A stretch of 64,000 nt of DNA, from contig AP026969.1 in the NCBI GenBank assembly GCA_027923965.1, positions 62,001 through 126,000 of the forward strand. Reading direction: 5' to 3'. Positions 17,954-27,063 of this stretch are shown piece after piece. The stretch is from Comamonadaceae bacterium OS-1. Its GTDB lineage: Bacteria; Pseudomonadota; Gammaproteobacteria; Burkholderiales; Burkholderiaceae_C. The translations under genes were made by a program, and so were the position numbers. Positions within the stretch are counted from its first letter, which is position 1, and every line of letters begins with the position of its first letter. The notes beneath the pieces were generated by a model that had not been told where the DNA came from, made no database searches, and saw nothing but the letters and a program-made list of their open reading frames with translations.

Positions 17954-20599
17954 TTAGCCGCTGGACCGCACCAATTTGGCCGACAGGGCGTTGCGCAGGG
18001 TCAGGGCGGTGTCGGCCAGATGCTGCCGGGTTTCCACGCTGTTGCCACGGCGCTGCTGGGCGGCGCTGATGCGCGCCAGCAAGGCCGTGGCCTGGCCACG
18101 CACCAGGCTGCGGGCATCGGCACGCGTGGCTCCGGCGGGGCGCAGCAGCAGGGCGGTCAGCCGCTCGGTGTAGGCCTGCTGCAATTCGCGCTGCTCCGGG
18201 CCGGGGGCGGCCAGATCGGACCACACTTCGGCCTGCACGCGCTGCACCAGTTCGGGCAGGCGCAGTGCGTCGGCGCTGGGGGCCTGGCGGCTGTCGTTGT
18301 CCAGCAGCTTGCCCGCCAGCGCGTCGCCCATCAGGTTGTTGAGCACCAGCAGGCGCAGGCCAAACACCTCGCGGGCCAGCGGCAGGTCGCCCGCGCTGGC
18401 GGGGGCTTCGGCGCGGGCCAGGTAGTCGGGCACCAGGCGGCGCTGCAAGGCGGGCGAGATGCTGAAGCGATCGGCGGCCAGCACCTCGCGCAGCAGCAGG
18501 TCGAGCGCGGCACGCTGGTCGGCGGCGGGTGCGGCTTGGGCCGGGTCGCGCCCGGTGTTGGCAAAGTCGCGCAGCATGCGCACACCGCCCAGTTGGCGCA
18601 GCAGGATGCCGGTGGCCGAGCCCGCGTCGTTCAGCGACTCGCGCAGCAGGCGGCGCACGCGGCTCCAGTCCTGGTCGGGCGGGGGCTGCTGGGCCTCCAG
18701 TCGCTGGAACACGCTGTGGGCAATGGCAAAGCGCTGCCGTGCAAAGGCCACCGGGTCGCTGCCCAGGTCGCGCTGCAGGGTTTCGGGGTCGGCCCCGAGG
18801 TAGAAGTCGTCGTCCGTGCCATAAGCCAGGGCGGGCTCGGCGCTGCGGCTGGCAATTTGCGCCAGCGTGGCGGCTTCCACCGCGGGCGGGATGGGGCGGT
18901 AGGCGTAGTCGATGGCCCAATAGTCGTAGGGGCCCAGCGTGGTCTGGAAGGCGGCCGGGCGCGGCTGGCCGGGCAGGGCCAGGTTGACTGGCAGGTAGTC
19001 CATCACCGAGCCGCCCAGGCCCTGCGCCCGGGTAAAGGCCGGGTCGGCCAGCTGCGCCTGGGTGAACAGCCGCGAGGCGCGGAAGTTGTGCCGCAGGCCC
19101 AGGGTGTGGCCCACCTCGTGCACCGTGAGGCTGGTGATGTAGTCGCGCACGAACTGCTCGGCTTCGGGGCTGTCGGGGGCGATGTCGCCCTGGGCGGCCA
19201 GCAGGTCGAGTGCATAGGCCAGTTGCGCACCGGCTTCTGCGCCGATGTCGCAGTCCTGGCTGGCCTCGGCGGCGGTGGATTCCAGACGGCGCACAGCGGA
19301 GGCGCGGGTGGCGCGCACGCTTTGGCTCTCGATGCGGATGTCGGCATCCAGGATCTCGCCGCTGCGCGGGTCTACGTGGCGCGGGCCGATGGCGGCAAGG
19401 CCGGTGCTGTTGTTGGTAGACCAGCGCACCGAGGCGCGGCCAAAGTCCAGGGTGTCGAAGTCGGCATTGTCCGGCTGCTGCTGCACCCGGATCGCGTCCT
19501 TGAAGCCAATGCGCTCAAACGCCGGGTTCCAGGCCAGGATGCCCGCGCGGATGGCCTCGCGGTATTTCAGCGGCACGCTGCGGTCTATCCAGTAGGTGAT
19601 GGGTTGGACCGGCTCGGACAGCTCGGCCAGCGGGTCCTGTTTCTCCAGCCGCCAGCGGGCAATGAAGCGCTGCCGGGCGGTGGGGGCCAGGTCATCGCCA
19701 AAGTTGTCTACCGCTTCCACAAAGTGGCCAATGCGCGGGTCGGCCAGGCGCGGGGCCATTTCTTGAGCGGGCAGGCGGGCCAGCGAGTAGTGGATCTGGA
19801 TGAACATGCTGCGCGGGTCCACCAGGTTGCGCGGGGCACCGGGTAGGCTGCTGCCGGGCGCGGGCAGGGCGATACCGGCGGTGGCGTAGTGGTTCATCAC
19901 CTCCAGCACCAGCAGGTCGGGCGTGCCGCGCACCTTCAGGATGGCCGAGTTGCGCATGTCCACGCCGTAGTTTTGCCGGTAGGTCTGGGCCAGCGCCTGG
20001 GCTACGCCGCCCATGTCGTTGATGAACAGCGCGCCCGCATCCACCAGCACGCTCTGGCGGTTGGGGTGCGGCTGGCTGGCCACCGGGGTGCTGCCCAGCA
20101 GGCTGGGGGCGTAGGCGGCGGCCACGGCCCGGGCCTCGGGCGTGCCGGGCGGGGCCACGAAGTCGGTGTTGCGCGCCACCAGTTGCACCAGGTTGTGCAC
20201 GCGGCGAAATTCCACCAGGCGGGGGGCCAGCATGCGCCCGCCAAACAGCCCGCCCTCGCCAATGCCGTTGGCCATCTTGGGCGACAAGAAGAAGGGTTTG
20301 CCAAAGTCGTCCGGCCCCAGCTCCAGCCAGAAACGCTCGTCGCGCTGGTACACCGGAAACAGCCCGATGCTGCGCTGCGTGCCCTGCAGCACGGTGGCAA
20401 ACAGCGGCAGGGGCGAGGGCGGGGCGCTGGCTGCGCGCGGCGCACTGGCGGCAGATTGTGCTGCGATGGCCGCCGTGGTGGCCACGTTGGCGGCGGCCTG
20501 GGCCTCGTTCACCGCCTGGGCCACCTTGGTGGTGGTTGTGGTGCAACTGGCCAGCAGAAAGGCCAGCGGCAGCGAGATGCGGAGGAGAAGCGTTGTCAT
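17954..20599 (-). CDS. Zinc-dependent metalloprotease lipoprotein (DUF5117/DUF4953 type)
   Basis: An 881-residue secreted protein. The N-terminus is a lipoprotein signal (LPLAFLLASC, lipobox LASC), followed by a Thr/Ala-rich spacer. Around residues 490-510 it has the zinc-binding HEVGHTLGLRHNF motif (HExxHxxGxxH), placing it among metzincin-like peptidases of the family with a DUF5117 N-domain and a DUF4953 C-domain. Substrate unknown; it should be attached to the periplasmic face of a membrane. No operon partner; it converges on the PAS receptor. Confidence 0.9.
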   Translation of the reverse strand: MTTLLLRISLPLAFLLASCTTTTTKVAQAVNEAQAAANVATTAAIAAQSAASAPRAASAPPSPLPLFATVLQGTQRSIGLFPVYQRDERFWLELGPDDFGKPFFLSPKMANGIGEGGLFGGRMLAPRLVEFRRVHNLVQLVARNTDFVAPPGTPEARAVAAAYAPSLLGSTPVASQPHPNRQSVLVDAGALFINDMGGVAQALAQTYRQNYGVDMRNSAILKVRGTPDLLVLEVMNHYATAGIALPAPGSSLPGAPRNLVDPRSMFIQIHYSLARLPAQEMAPRLADPRIGHFVEAVDNFGDDLAPTARQRFIARWRLEKQDPLAELSEPVQPITYWIDRSVPLKYREAIRAGILAWNPAFERIGFKDAIRVQQQPDNADFDTLDFGRASVRWSTNNSTGLAAIGPRHVDPRSGEILDADIRIESQSVRATRASAVRRLESTAAEASQDCDIGAEAGAQLAYALDLLAAQGDIAPDSPEAEQFVRDYITSLTVHEVGHTLGLRHNFRASRLFTQAQLADPAFTRAQGLGGSVMDYLPVNLALPGQPRPAAFQTTLGPYDYWAIDYAYRPIPPAVEAATLAQIASRSAEPALAYGTDDDFYLGADPETLQRDLGSDPVAFARQRFAIAHSVFQRLEAQQPPPDQDWSRVRRLLRESLNDAGSATGILLRQLGGVRMLRDFANTGRDPAQAAPAADQRAALDLLLREVLAADRFSISPALQRRLVPDYLARAEAPASAGDLPLAREVFGLRLLVLNNLMGDALAGKLLDNDSRQAPSADALRLPELVQRVQAEVWSDLAAPGPEQRELQQAYTERLTALLLRPAGATRADARSLVRGQATALLARISAAQQRRGNSVETRQHLADTALTLRNALSAKLVRSSG

Positions 20600-20630
20600 G
20601 GCGCTGGATGGTGATTCTTGGAATAAAAAT

Positions 20631-20679
20631 GGCCGCTGGCGCTGGATCTATCTGCACAAGCGGCTATCAAAACCATAGT
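20631..20679. repeat. Degenerate two-hairpin interspersed repeat
   Basis: Lies in the divergent promoter region between the metalloprotease and tapT. It aligns with the copy at 12572-12621 base for base over about 50 positions, including GGCC at the start, a central AGCAC-like block and GGCTATCAAAACCATAG at the end. Confidence 0.6.
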
Positions 20680-20715
20680 AACTGATGCGTGTGAAGTGGC
20701 TTCCTACAATGCCCC

Positions 20716-21330
20716 ATGGTTTCTGTCGCCCATCGCCCCGTGTGTGGCCACTGCCTGCGCCCGCGCCGTACCTGCATCTGCCACTGGGTGCGCCCCACGG
20801 CCCACGCGGTGGAGGTGCTGGTGCTGCAGCACCCGCTGGAAGTGCACCAGGCCAAGGGCAGCGCCCGCCTGCTGCACCTCAGCCTGCCGCACAGCCGCAT
20901 GGTGGTGGGCGAGGCCTTTGCCACACCGGTCTGGCCGGAGGACGGCAAGCACACGCTGCTGCTGTACCCCGACACGCCCTTGGACACGGCTCCCGACCTG
21001 TTGCCCCCACCGCCACTCCCGCCCGAATGGCTGCAAAACCCATCGCGCCTGCGCCTGGTGGTGCTGGACGGCACCTGGCGCAAAAGCCGCAAGATGCTCT
21101 ACCAGAGCCCGCCGCTGCAGCAACTGCCCCGCCTGGCCCTGCGCGGCCTGCCGCCCTCGCACTACCGCATCCGCAAGGCGCATCTGCCGGACCAGTTGTC
21201 CACGCTGGAGGCGACCTGCGCGGCGTTGGGGCAGCTGGAGGGCAGTGCAGAGCGGTTTGCGCCCTTGCTGGCCGCGTTCGATGGGTTTGTGGGGCAGCAG
21301 GCGGGGTATGTCAGCCCCAGGAGCGGGTGA
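20716..21330 (+). CDS. tapT: DTW-domain tRNA-uridine aminocarboxypropyltransferase
   Basis: A 204-residue protein with the DTW signature as LDGTWRKSRKM near residue 120, an N-terminal CGHCLRPRRTCIC cysteine cluster, and the conserved LQHPLEVHQAK and LLYP segments. E. coli YfiP/TapT transfers the aminocarboxypropyl group of S-adenosylmethionine to a uridine in the tRNA variable loop (acp3U); the same role is inferred here. Its 3' end overlaps that of ccdB by 20 bases on the opposite strand. Confidence 0.88.
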   Translation: MVSVAHRPVCGHCLRPRRTCICHWVRPTAHAVEVLVLQHPLEVHQAKGSARLLHLSLPHSRMVVGEAFATPVWPEDGKHTLLLYPDTPLDTAPDLLPPPPLPPEWLQNPSRLRLVVLDGTWRKSRKMLYQSPPLQQLPRLALRGLPPSHYRIRKAHLPDQLSTLEATCAALGQLEGSAERFAPLLAAFDGFVGQQAGYVSPRSG

Positions 21331-21637
21331 ACACCTCGTCCAGGGCATCTGCGATGGCTGCGCCCTGGTCTTGCAGGTCGCCTATCTTGGCACCCAACTG
21401 GTCCACCGCCACCGACACAATTTCCAGTGGGTGGAGCACCACGGACACCCCGTCGATGCGAAAAGCGGGGTTGAGCCGCGACGGCTTGATCTGGGCGGCA
21501 CCGGGGCTGCTGCTGCGCACCAGGGGCACCACCACCCGGCGGCGGTAGGTGTCGAACAGGGTCGATTGCACCACCACCACAAAGGGAATCTGGGCCCGCT
21601 GCGCACCCAGGTTGCGGTGTACGTCAAATTGCGGCAT
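21311..21637 (-). CDS. ccdB: CcdB-family toxin
   Basis: A 108-residue protein of CcdB type: starts MPQFDVHRN, has the central VVVPLVR strand, a PAFRIDGVSVVLHPLEIVSV core and a short C-terminal helix. CcdB of the F plasmid poisons DNA gyrase (GyrA). It lies 8 bases downstream of ccdA, the usual antitoxin-first order. Whether this copy is toxic cannot be told; the family ends in W-G-I and this one ends in SWG, one residue shorter. It overlaps the end of tapT. Confidence 0.9.
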   Translation of the reverse strand: MPQFDVHRNLGAQRAQIPFVVVVQSTLFDTYRRRVVVPLVRSSSPGAAQIKPSRLNPAFRIDGVSVVLHPLEIVSVAVDQLGAKIGDLQDQGAAIADALDEVFTRSWG

Positions 21638-21645
21638 GGCGCGGT

Positions 21646-21900
21646 CTACAGCGTGGAGTACTCGTCGGCAAAAGCGCCCGCCGCGTCGTTGAACGCGTTC
21701 CAGGCCTGTGCGGTTTGCGTGGCTTGCTGCTGGCGTGCCTGCTGCGCCTGGGCATGCTCCTGCACATAGGCTGACAGCAGGGTCTCCACCACCGCAGACA
21801 GGTTGCTGGTCATGCCGCGGGCTTGCTGTACCAGGTCTTCACTCAGCGTGAGGTTGACGGGGCGCTTGCGTCCGGTGGGTGGGGCGGTCAGGGTGTTCAT
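21646..21900 (-). CDS. ccdA: CcdA-family antitoxin
   Basis: An 84-residue antitoxin. N-terminal ribbon-helix-helix DNA-binding part (KRPVNLTLSEDLVQQAR) and a C-terminal toxin-binding tail ending in WNAFNDAAGAFADEYSTL, which matches the CcdA family end (NaF..G.fadE). It should bind and neutralise CcdB and repress its own promoter. The pair is in ordinary core surroundings rather than the island, so it is a chromosomal module. Confidence 0.92.
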   Translation of the reverse strand: MNTLTAPPTGRKRPVNLTLSEDLVQQARGMTSNLSAVVETLLSAYVQEHAQAQQARQQQATQTAQAWNAFNDAAGAFADEYSTL

Positions 21901-21957
21901 ACAAAATCCTGGGCATGGAGGTTATGCGCATGGTATGCGCATTGCTATCTCCTGTCA

Positions 21958-24057
21958 TCAGATTCCCAGTGGATCCACATCAATCGCCCAGCGGATCAGC
22001 CCCTTGGCCTCGGGCTGGCTGCGGGTGGCGCGCAGCACGGCTTGCCAGGCCAGCAGGAAGCGCTGCAGGGCCTGGCGAGACGGGCTTTCGACCAGCATCT
22101 GGGCGCGTTCGATGTTGGCCACGCGCTGCACGCCCATGGGCACGGCGGGGTAGAGGGTGACGCGGTCCACGTCGGGCACGTCGCAGGCAGCGGCGCTGGC
22201 CAGCGTCAAAAAGGCCTGGGCGGCCTCCTGGGTGCGGGCCTCGGCGCGCACCAGGGCCTGGAAGCTGAACGGCGGCATGCCCGCAATGCGGCGCTCGTCG
22301 AGCTGGCTGGCGGCAAAGGCCGGGTAGTCGTGCTGGCGCAGCGCGGCAAACAGCGGGTGCTGGGGGTGCTCGGTCTGCACCCACATCTCGCTGGCCGCGC
22401 TCTGGGCGGCATCGCGGCCAGCGCGTCCCCCCGCCTGCATCAGCAGGGCAAACAGGCGCTCGGGCGCGCGGAAGTCGCTGGAGAACAGCGCACCGTCGGG
22501 CTGGATGGCGGCCACCAGGGTGATGCGCCGAAAGTCGTGGCCCTTGGCAATCATTTGCGTGCCCACCAGCACATCGACTGCGCCGGTGTGGACCTCGGCC
22601 AGTTGGGCCTCCAGCGCGCCTTTGGCCTTGGTGCTGTCGGCATCGATGCGGGCCACCACCACCGGGCCGCCGTCGGGGCGGCGCACGGTGGCGAGCAGCT
22701 CGGCCAGGTGTTCTTCGAGCCGCTCGGTGCCCCGGCCCACAGGGGCGATGTCGGGGTTGCCACAGCTGGGGCAGGCGCGCGGCACGGGTTCAGCATAGCC
22801 ACAGTGGTGGCAGCGCAGGCTGCGGTCGATCTTGTGGAACACGCGGTAGGCGCTGCAGTACGGGCATTCGCTTTTCCATTCGCAGCTGCCGCAGGCCAGC
22901 ACCGGGGCGTAGCCGCGCCGGTTCAAAAAGACCATGCTTTGCTCACCGCGGGCGATGCGCTGCTGGATGGCGGCCAGCAGTTGGGGCGAGAACACGGTTT
23001 TCTTCTGCTGCAGGCCCATATCGACCAGCCGCACCTTGGGCAACGCCCCCGCGCCGATGCGGCTGGGCATGGCCAGGCGCACGTAGCGGCCGCCTTCGGC
23101 TGCGGGGCGGCTGTGGTGCCAGCTCTCCAGCGACGGGGTGGCCGAGCCCAATAGAACACGGCAAGGCTCTGTATCTGTGGATAAACGGGTTTCCAGCTGG
23201 CTGCGGTACACGGCCAGGTCGCGGGCCGAGTAGCGTGCGCCTTCCTGCTGCTTGTAGCTGGGGTCGTGCTCTTCATCGACCACGATGAGCTTGAGCCGCG
23301 GCATGGACGCAAACACCGCCATGCGCGTGCCCAGCACGATGCGCGCCGTGCCACCGTGGGCGGCCAGCCAGCTTTTCAGGCGCTGCGGGGCGGTCATGCC
23401 GCTGTGCATGGACACGACCGCCGCCGCGCCAAAGCGGGGCTCGAAGCGTTCGCGGAAGCGGGCTTCGAGCTGTGGCGTGAGGTTGATCTCGGGCACCATC
23501 ACCAGCGCCTGGGCGGTGGGGTCGCGGGCCAGCAGGCTTTGCACCAGTTGCAGGTAGACCTCGGTCTTGCCGCTGCCGGTGGCACCAAACAGCAGGAACG
23601 GGCCAGTTTGGGCATGAAATTCGGCGATCACGCTGGTCTGCTCAGCACTGAGAGCTACTAAATTAGTAGCATCTGCCGTATTCGCATCCACCGTCCCGCT
23701 GGGCCGCTTGAGCCGCCGGGTGAGCTGCGCCGCGCCCAGTTCGCGCAGTTGCGGGGGCAGGGCGGCCAGGGCTACTTCGCCTACCGCACGCTGGTAGTAC
23801 AGGGCGGCAAACTGCACCAGGCCGCGCCAGGCGGCGTTCAGTGGAGGCAAGCCGTCGAGTGCGGCGCTTAAGGGACGAACCTCAAAATCAGAGTCTGGCG
23901 GCGTGCCATCCCACACCACGCCCAGCGTCTCGCGCGTGCCCAGCGGCACCCGCACCAGGCTGCCGGGCGGTAGCGCGGCGCTGTGGCTGTAGGTGAGTGG
24001 CCCGGCGATGGCGCTGTGGGCGGGGGTCTGGACGGCGACGGAGAGCCGGTGCGGCAT
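21958..24057 (-). CDS. priA: Primosomal replication restart helicase PriA
   Basis: 3'-5' DNA helicase that reloads the replisome at stalled forks. The 699-residue protein has the N-terminal 3'-DNA-binding region, Walker A ATGSGKTEVYL, Walker B VVDEEHD, and the zinc-binding cysteine set of the family (CGSCEWKSECPYC, CHHC, CPSC). Residues about 123-135, just before the helicase core, are encoded by a copy of the interspersed repeat. It stands alone, upstream of ccdA in the same direction. Confidence 0.97.
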   Translation of the reverse strand: MPHRLSVAVQTPAHSAIAGPLTYSHSAALPPGSLVRVPLGTRETLGVVWDGTPPDSDFEVRPLSAALDGLPPLNAAWRGLVQFAALYYQRAVGEVALAALPPQLRELGAAQLTRRLKRPSGTVDANTADATNLVALSAEQTSVIAEFHAQTGPFLLFGATGSGKTEVYLQLVQSLLARDPTAQALVMVPEINLTPQLEARFRERFEPRFGAAAVVSMHSGMTAPQRLKSWLAAHGGTARIVLGTRMAVFASMPRLKLIVVDEEHDPSYKQQEGARYSARDLAVYRSQLETRLSTDTEPCRVLLGSATPSLESWHHSRPAAEGGRYVRLAMPSRIGAGALPKVRLVDMGLQQKKTVFSPQLLAAIQQRIARGEQSMVFLNRRGYAPVLACGSCEWKSECPYCSAYRVFHKIDRSLRCHHCGYAEPVPRACPSCGNPDIAPVGRGTERLEEHLAELLATVRRPDGGPVVVARIDADSTKAKGALEAQLAEVHTGAVDVLVGTQMIAKGHDFRRITLVAAIQPDGALFSSDFRAPERLFALLMQAGGRAGRDAAQSAASEMWVQTEHPQHPLFAALRQHDYPAFAASQLDERRIAGMPPFSFQALVRAEARTQEAAQAFLTLASAAACDVPDVDRVTLYPAVPMGVQRVANIERAQMLVESPSRQALQRFLLAWQAVLRATRSQPEAKGLIRWAIDVDPLGI
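23652..23690. repeat. Repeat copy inside priA
   Basis: GCTACTAAATTAGTAGC at 23654-23670 is a perfect inverted repeat, identical in kind to the first hairpin of the intergenic copies. The second hairpin is eroded. It is in frame in priA and inserts the stretch TVDANTADATNLVAL. Confidence 0.65.
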
Positions 24058-24358
24058 TTGTGTGTGTTATTTCACGTGAACTAGAGGGAATGCGCCTAAG
24101 TGCTTGATTTGCAACTGATTTAAAAGGTATCCCAGGAATCTGTGGATAACTTTGTTGATATCTCTGCAGGGTGGGCTGCAAAGCCCGGTAAATCAAGGCT
24201 TTCGACGGATTGCCTCTAAAAAAAGCAATTTCAGATGACTATATGAATCAAGCACTTACGGTCGCTATGGGTTTCATAGCGGGTCGTGTCGCCCCCCAAG
24301 GGGCCTACCACAGTGCACCCTAAATTTTGTGCATAAGTGGTGCATCCCAAAACTGTTT
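24058..24358. other. Intergenic region with inverted repeats, priA-hemE
   Basis: About 300 bases without a gene, more AT-rich than its neighbours. A 13-bp perfect inverted repeat (TAAGTGCTTGATT at 24097-24109, its complement at 24246-24258) brackets about 136 bases that include a DnaA-box match (TGTGGATAA near 24140). Further on are a small hairpin at 24264-24280 and GCCCCCCAAGGGGC at 24291-24304. The bracketing repeats look like the ends of a small non-coding insertion; no reading frame is present. Confidence 0.5.
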
Positions 24359-25447
24359 TCAGGCCCGGATCTGCCGGGAAGCCCGGTGCACGGCCTCTAC
24401 CAGCGCGGCCACGTGCTCGGGCGGCGTGTGCTGGTTGATGCCGTGGCCCAGGTTGAAGATGTGGGTGGGGCCGGTGCCTGCACCCTGGTGCGGCACGCCA
24501 AAGCTGTTCACCACGCGCTCCACCTCGGTGGCAATCTGCGCGGGCGGGGCAAACAGTACATTGGGGTCGATGTTGCCTTGCAGCGCCTTACTGCGGCCCA
24601 CCAGCGCGCGCGCCTTGGCCAGGTTGACCGTCCAGTCCAGGCCCAGCACTTCGCAGTCCAGACCGGCCATTTCGTCCAGCCACAGGCCACCGCCCTTGGT
24701 GAACACCAGGCGCGGGATGCGTTGACCGTTGTGCTCGGTTTTGAGCTGTTTGAGCACCTGCTGGGTGTAGGCCAGGCTGAACTGCTGGAAAGCGCCATCG
24801 GCCAGCACGCCGCCCCAGCTGTCAAAAATCATCACTGCCTGGGCACCGGCTTCGATCTGCGCATTGAGGTAGGCGGCCACCGCGTCGGCATTCACCTGCA
24901 GCATGCGGTGCATCAGGTCGGGGCGGCTGTACAGCATGCTTTTGACCAGGCGGTAGTCGTCCGAGCCCTTGCCTTCGACCATGTAGCAGGCCAGCGTCCA
25001 GGGGCTGCCCGAGAAGCCGATCAGCGGCACCCGGCCATTCAGCGCGCGGCGGATGGAGGTGACGGCATCGGTCACGTAGCGCAGCTTGTCCATGTCGGGC
25101 ACTTCCAGCTTGGACACGGCGGCCTCGTCGCGCACCGGGTGGGCAAAGCGCGGGCCTTCGCCCTGGGCAAAGCTCAGGCCCAGGCCCATGGCATCGGGCA
25201 CGGTGAGGATGTCGCTGAACAAAATGGCGGCATCCAGCGGGAAGCGCTCCAGCGGCTGCAGGGTGACTTCGGTGGCGTAGTCGGTGTTGGTGGCCAGGCC
25301 CATGAAGCTGCCCGCCTTGGCCCGCGTGGCCAGGTATTCCGGCAGGTAGCGGCCCGCCTGGCGCATCAGCCACACGGGGGTGTGGTCGGTGGACTGGCGC
25401 AGGCAGGCGCGCAGAAAGCTGTCGTTTTGGAGGGGGGCGAAGGACAT
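24359..25447 (-). CDS. hemE: Uroporphyrinogen decarboxylase
   Basis: Haem-pathway enzyme converting uroporphyrinogen III to coproporphyrinogen III in the cytoplasm. 362 residues from the ATG at 25447, chosen because the protein then begins [18 protein letters not shown], like E. coli HemE (a TTG at 25477 is possible). The N-terminal signature [15 protein letters not shown] holds the substrate-binding Arg residues, and the second motif ([13 protein letters not shown]) follows. A single-gene unit. Confidence 0.97.
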   Translation of the reverse strand: MSFAPLQNDSFLRACLRQSTDHTPVWLMRQAGRYLPEYLATRAKAGSFMGLATNTDYATEVTLQPLERFPLDAAILFSDILTVPDAMGLGLSFAQGEGPRFAHPVRDEAAVSKLEVPDMDKLRYVTDAVTSIRRALNGRVPLIGFSGSPWTLACYMVEGKGSDDYRLVKSMLYSRPDLMHRMLQVNADAVAAYLNAQIEAGAQAVMIFDSWGGVLADGAFQQFSLAYTQQVLKQLKTEHNGQRIPRLVFTKGGGLWLDEMAGLDCEVLGLDWTVNLAKARALVGRSKALQGNIDPNVLFAPPAQIATEVERVVNSFGVPHQGAGTGPTHIFNLGHGINQHTPPEHVAALVEAVHRASRQIRA

Positions 25448-25529
25448 GGCGGCGAGAGATGTGCGAAGGGTGGGCAAACGGGGGAGCTTACCGCACCGCC
25501 CTTTCGCCCGGGAGCAACTCCGTCCCAGT

Positions 25530-25583
25530 GCTATCTATTCAGTAGCTTCTCACGCTCGCCAAATAAGCACAAGAGGCCTAAAT
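25530..25583. repeat. Two-hairpin interspersed repeat
   Basis: GTGCTATCTATTCAGTAGC, then TTCTCACGCTC, then AAATAAGCACAAGAGGCC, ending six bases from the stop codon of the CoA-binding protein gene. Same orientation as the copy at 38149-38200. Confidence 0.78.
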
Positions 25584-25588
25584 GGGTG

Positions 25589-26011
25589 CTAAATAACGCC
25601 GCGGGCCGATAAAACTGCGTGCTCGGTCTTGATGCACTTGTTTTGCACCACCCGCAGCCCGGCCATCTGGGCCTTGTGGGCGGCTGCAGCGTGGGAGACG
25701 CCCAGTTGCATCCACACGGCTTTGGCCTTGATGGCGAGGGCTTCGTCGACGATGGGGGGAATCTCCCTGCTGCGGCGGAAGCAGTTCACGACCTCGATCA
25801 CCTGGTCCTGGGCCGCCTCGGTCAGGTTGGGGTAGGCTTTTTCGCCCAGGATTTCACTGGCGTTCGGGTTGATGGGAATGATGCGGTAGCCGCGTACCTG
25901 CAGGCTGCGTGCCACCTGGTAGCTGGGGCGCGCAGGGTCCGGCGACAGCCCGACCACCGCAATGGTGCGGGCGTGCGTCAGGATTTGGCGGATGGCATCG
26001 GCTTCGCTCAT
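25589..26011 (-). CDS. CoA-binding domain protein (YccU-like)
   Basis: A 140-residue single-domain protein with the CoA_binding_2 Rossmann fold: RTIAVVGLSPDPARPSYQVA (dinucleotide-type loop, residues 15-35), then GYRIIPINPNASEILG, and a C-terminal VVQNKCIKTEH. Homologues bind acyl-CoA but have no fixed biochemical role. The repeat at 25530-25583 forms its 3' end. Confidence 0.88.
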   Translation of the reverse strand: MSEADAIRQILTHARTIAVVGLSPDPARPSYQVARSLQVRGYRIIPINPNASEILGEKAYPNLTEAAQDQVIEVVNCFRRSREIPPIVDEALAIKAKAVWMQLGVSHAAAAHKAQMAGLRVVQNKCIKTEHAVLSARGVI

Positions 26012-26078
26012 AGAGGCCTAGTTTACGCAAGCTTGGAGGCTCTGCCAATTGCCCCAGGGACCGGCTCTTTGCGCACGG

Positions 26079-27062
26079 TCAAGCAAAGTGGTCGAACCCG
26101 GCAAAGGCGCGTACCACGGGGGCACCCCGGCCATCGATGAGGCGGATGGGGCCATCGGCCTGGCGGGCCTCGATCTGGCCGATGCGCGTTACCGGCGTGT
26201 CGGCCTGGGCGGCGGCGGCGGCCACCGCCGGACGGGCCGAGGGCGGGGCGGTGAACACCAGCTCGTAGTCGTCCCCACCGGCCAAAACGCAGTCCAGCAA
26301 CTGTTCTGCATGAAATAGGGTCTCTGTGCTTATCGGATAAGCATGGGCAGCTATTAATTGAATAGCAATCGAAGTATCCACTACCGCGCCCACCCCTGAG
26401 GCCCGCAAAATGTGCCCAAGATCGCCCAGCAGGCCGTCGCTTACATCGGCCGCGGCTGTGGCCACGCCGCGCAGCGCCAGCCCCAGGGCCACGCGGGGCG
26501 TGGGCCGCTCCAGCCGGATGCGGGCCTGGGCAAAGGCGGCTTCTGGCAGCGACAGCGTGCCGCGAAACACCTCCAGCGCCAGCCGCGCATCGCCCAGCGT
26601 GCCGCTCACATACAGGTCGTCACCCACCCGCGCGCCCGAGCGCAGCAGCGCCTGGCCCGGTGGCACTTCGCCGAACACGGTGATGCAGATGTTCAAGGGG
26701 CCTTGCGTGGTGTCGCCGCCCACCAGTTCGCAGCCGTGGGTATCGGCCAGCGCCAGCAGGCCTTGGGAAAACGGCTCCAGCCAGGCGGCATCGGCGCGCG
26801 GCAAGGCCAGTGCCAGGGTAAAGGCCAGCGGCTGCGCGCCACAGGCGGCCAGGTCGCTCAGGTTCACCGCCAGCGCCTTGTGGCCCAGCGCGGCGGGGGG
26901 CACGGTGCTGAGAAAGTGGCGGCCTTCGACCAGCATGTCGCTGGAGATGGCCAGTTGCATGCCGGGGCGGGGCTGCAGCAGGGCGCAGTCGTCACCCACG
27001 CCCAGCACGGCGCGCGGCGTGGGGCGGGTGAAGTAGCGGCGGATCAGGTCGAACTCGCCCAT
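26079..27062 (-). CDS. thiL: Thiamine-monophosphate kinase
   Basis: Phosphorylates thiamine monophosphate to the active diphosphate. 327 residues from the ATG at 27062, one base past the apaG stop, giving the canonical start MGEFDLIRRYF. It has the ATP and metal-binding GVGDDCALL, the HKALAVNLSDLAACGAQP motif, and LAGGDDYELVF. Residues about 232-248 (around SIAIQLIAAHAYPISTE) come from a copy of the interspersed repeat, in a variable loop just before the GGDDYEL motif. Coupled to apaG. Confidence 0.95.
   Translation of the reverse strand: MGEFDLIRRYFTRPTPRAVLGVGDDCALLQPRPGMQLAISSDMLVEGRHFLSTVPPAALGHKALAVNLSDLAACGAQPLAFTLALALPRADAAWLEPFSQGLLALADTHGCELVGGDTTQGPLNICITVFGEVPPGQALLRSGARVGDDLYVSGTLGDARLALEVFRGTLSLPEAAFAQARIRLERPTPRVALGLALRGVATAAADVSDGLLGDLGHILRASGVGAVVDTSIAIQLIAAHAYPISTETLFHAEQLLDCVLAGGDDYELVFTAPPSARPAVAAAAAQADTPVTRIGQIEARQADGPIRLIDGRGAPVVRAFAGFDHFA
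26318..26367. repeat. Two-hairpin repeat copy inside thiL
   Basis: GTGCTTATCGGATAAGC then GCAGCTATTAATTGAATAGC, both hairpins well preserved, in the reverse orientation to the copies at 25530 and 38149. It reads through in frame within thiL. Confidence 0.78.
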
Positions 27063-27063
27063 C

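Noticed and set aside
24097..24258. Chromosomal origin next to hemE, suggested by a DnaA box
   Set aside because: Only one clear box and no dnaA/dnaN/parAB nearby; hemE-linked origins are an alphaproteobacterial feature.
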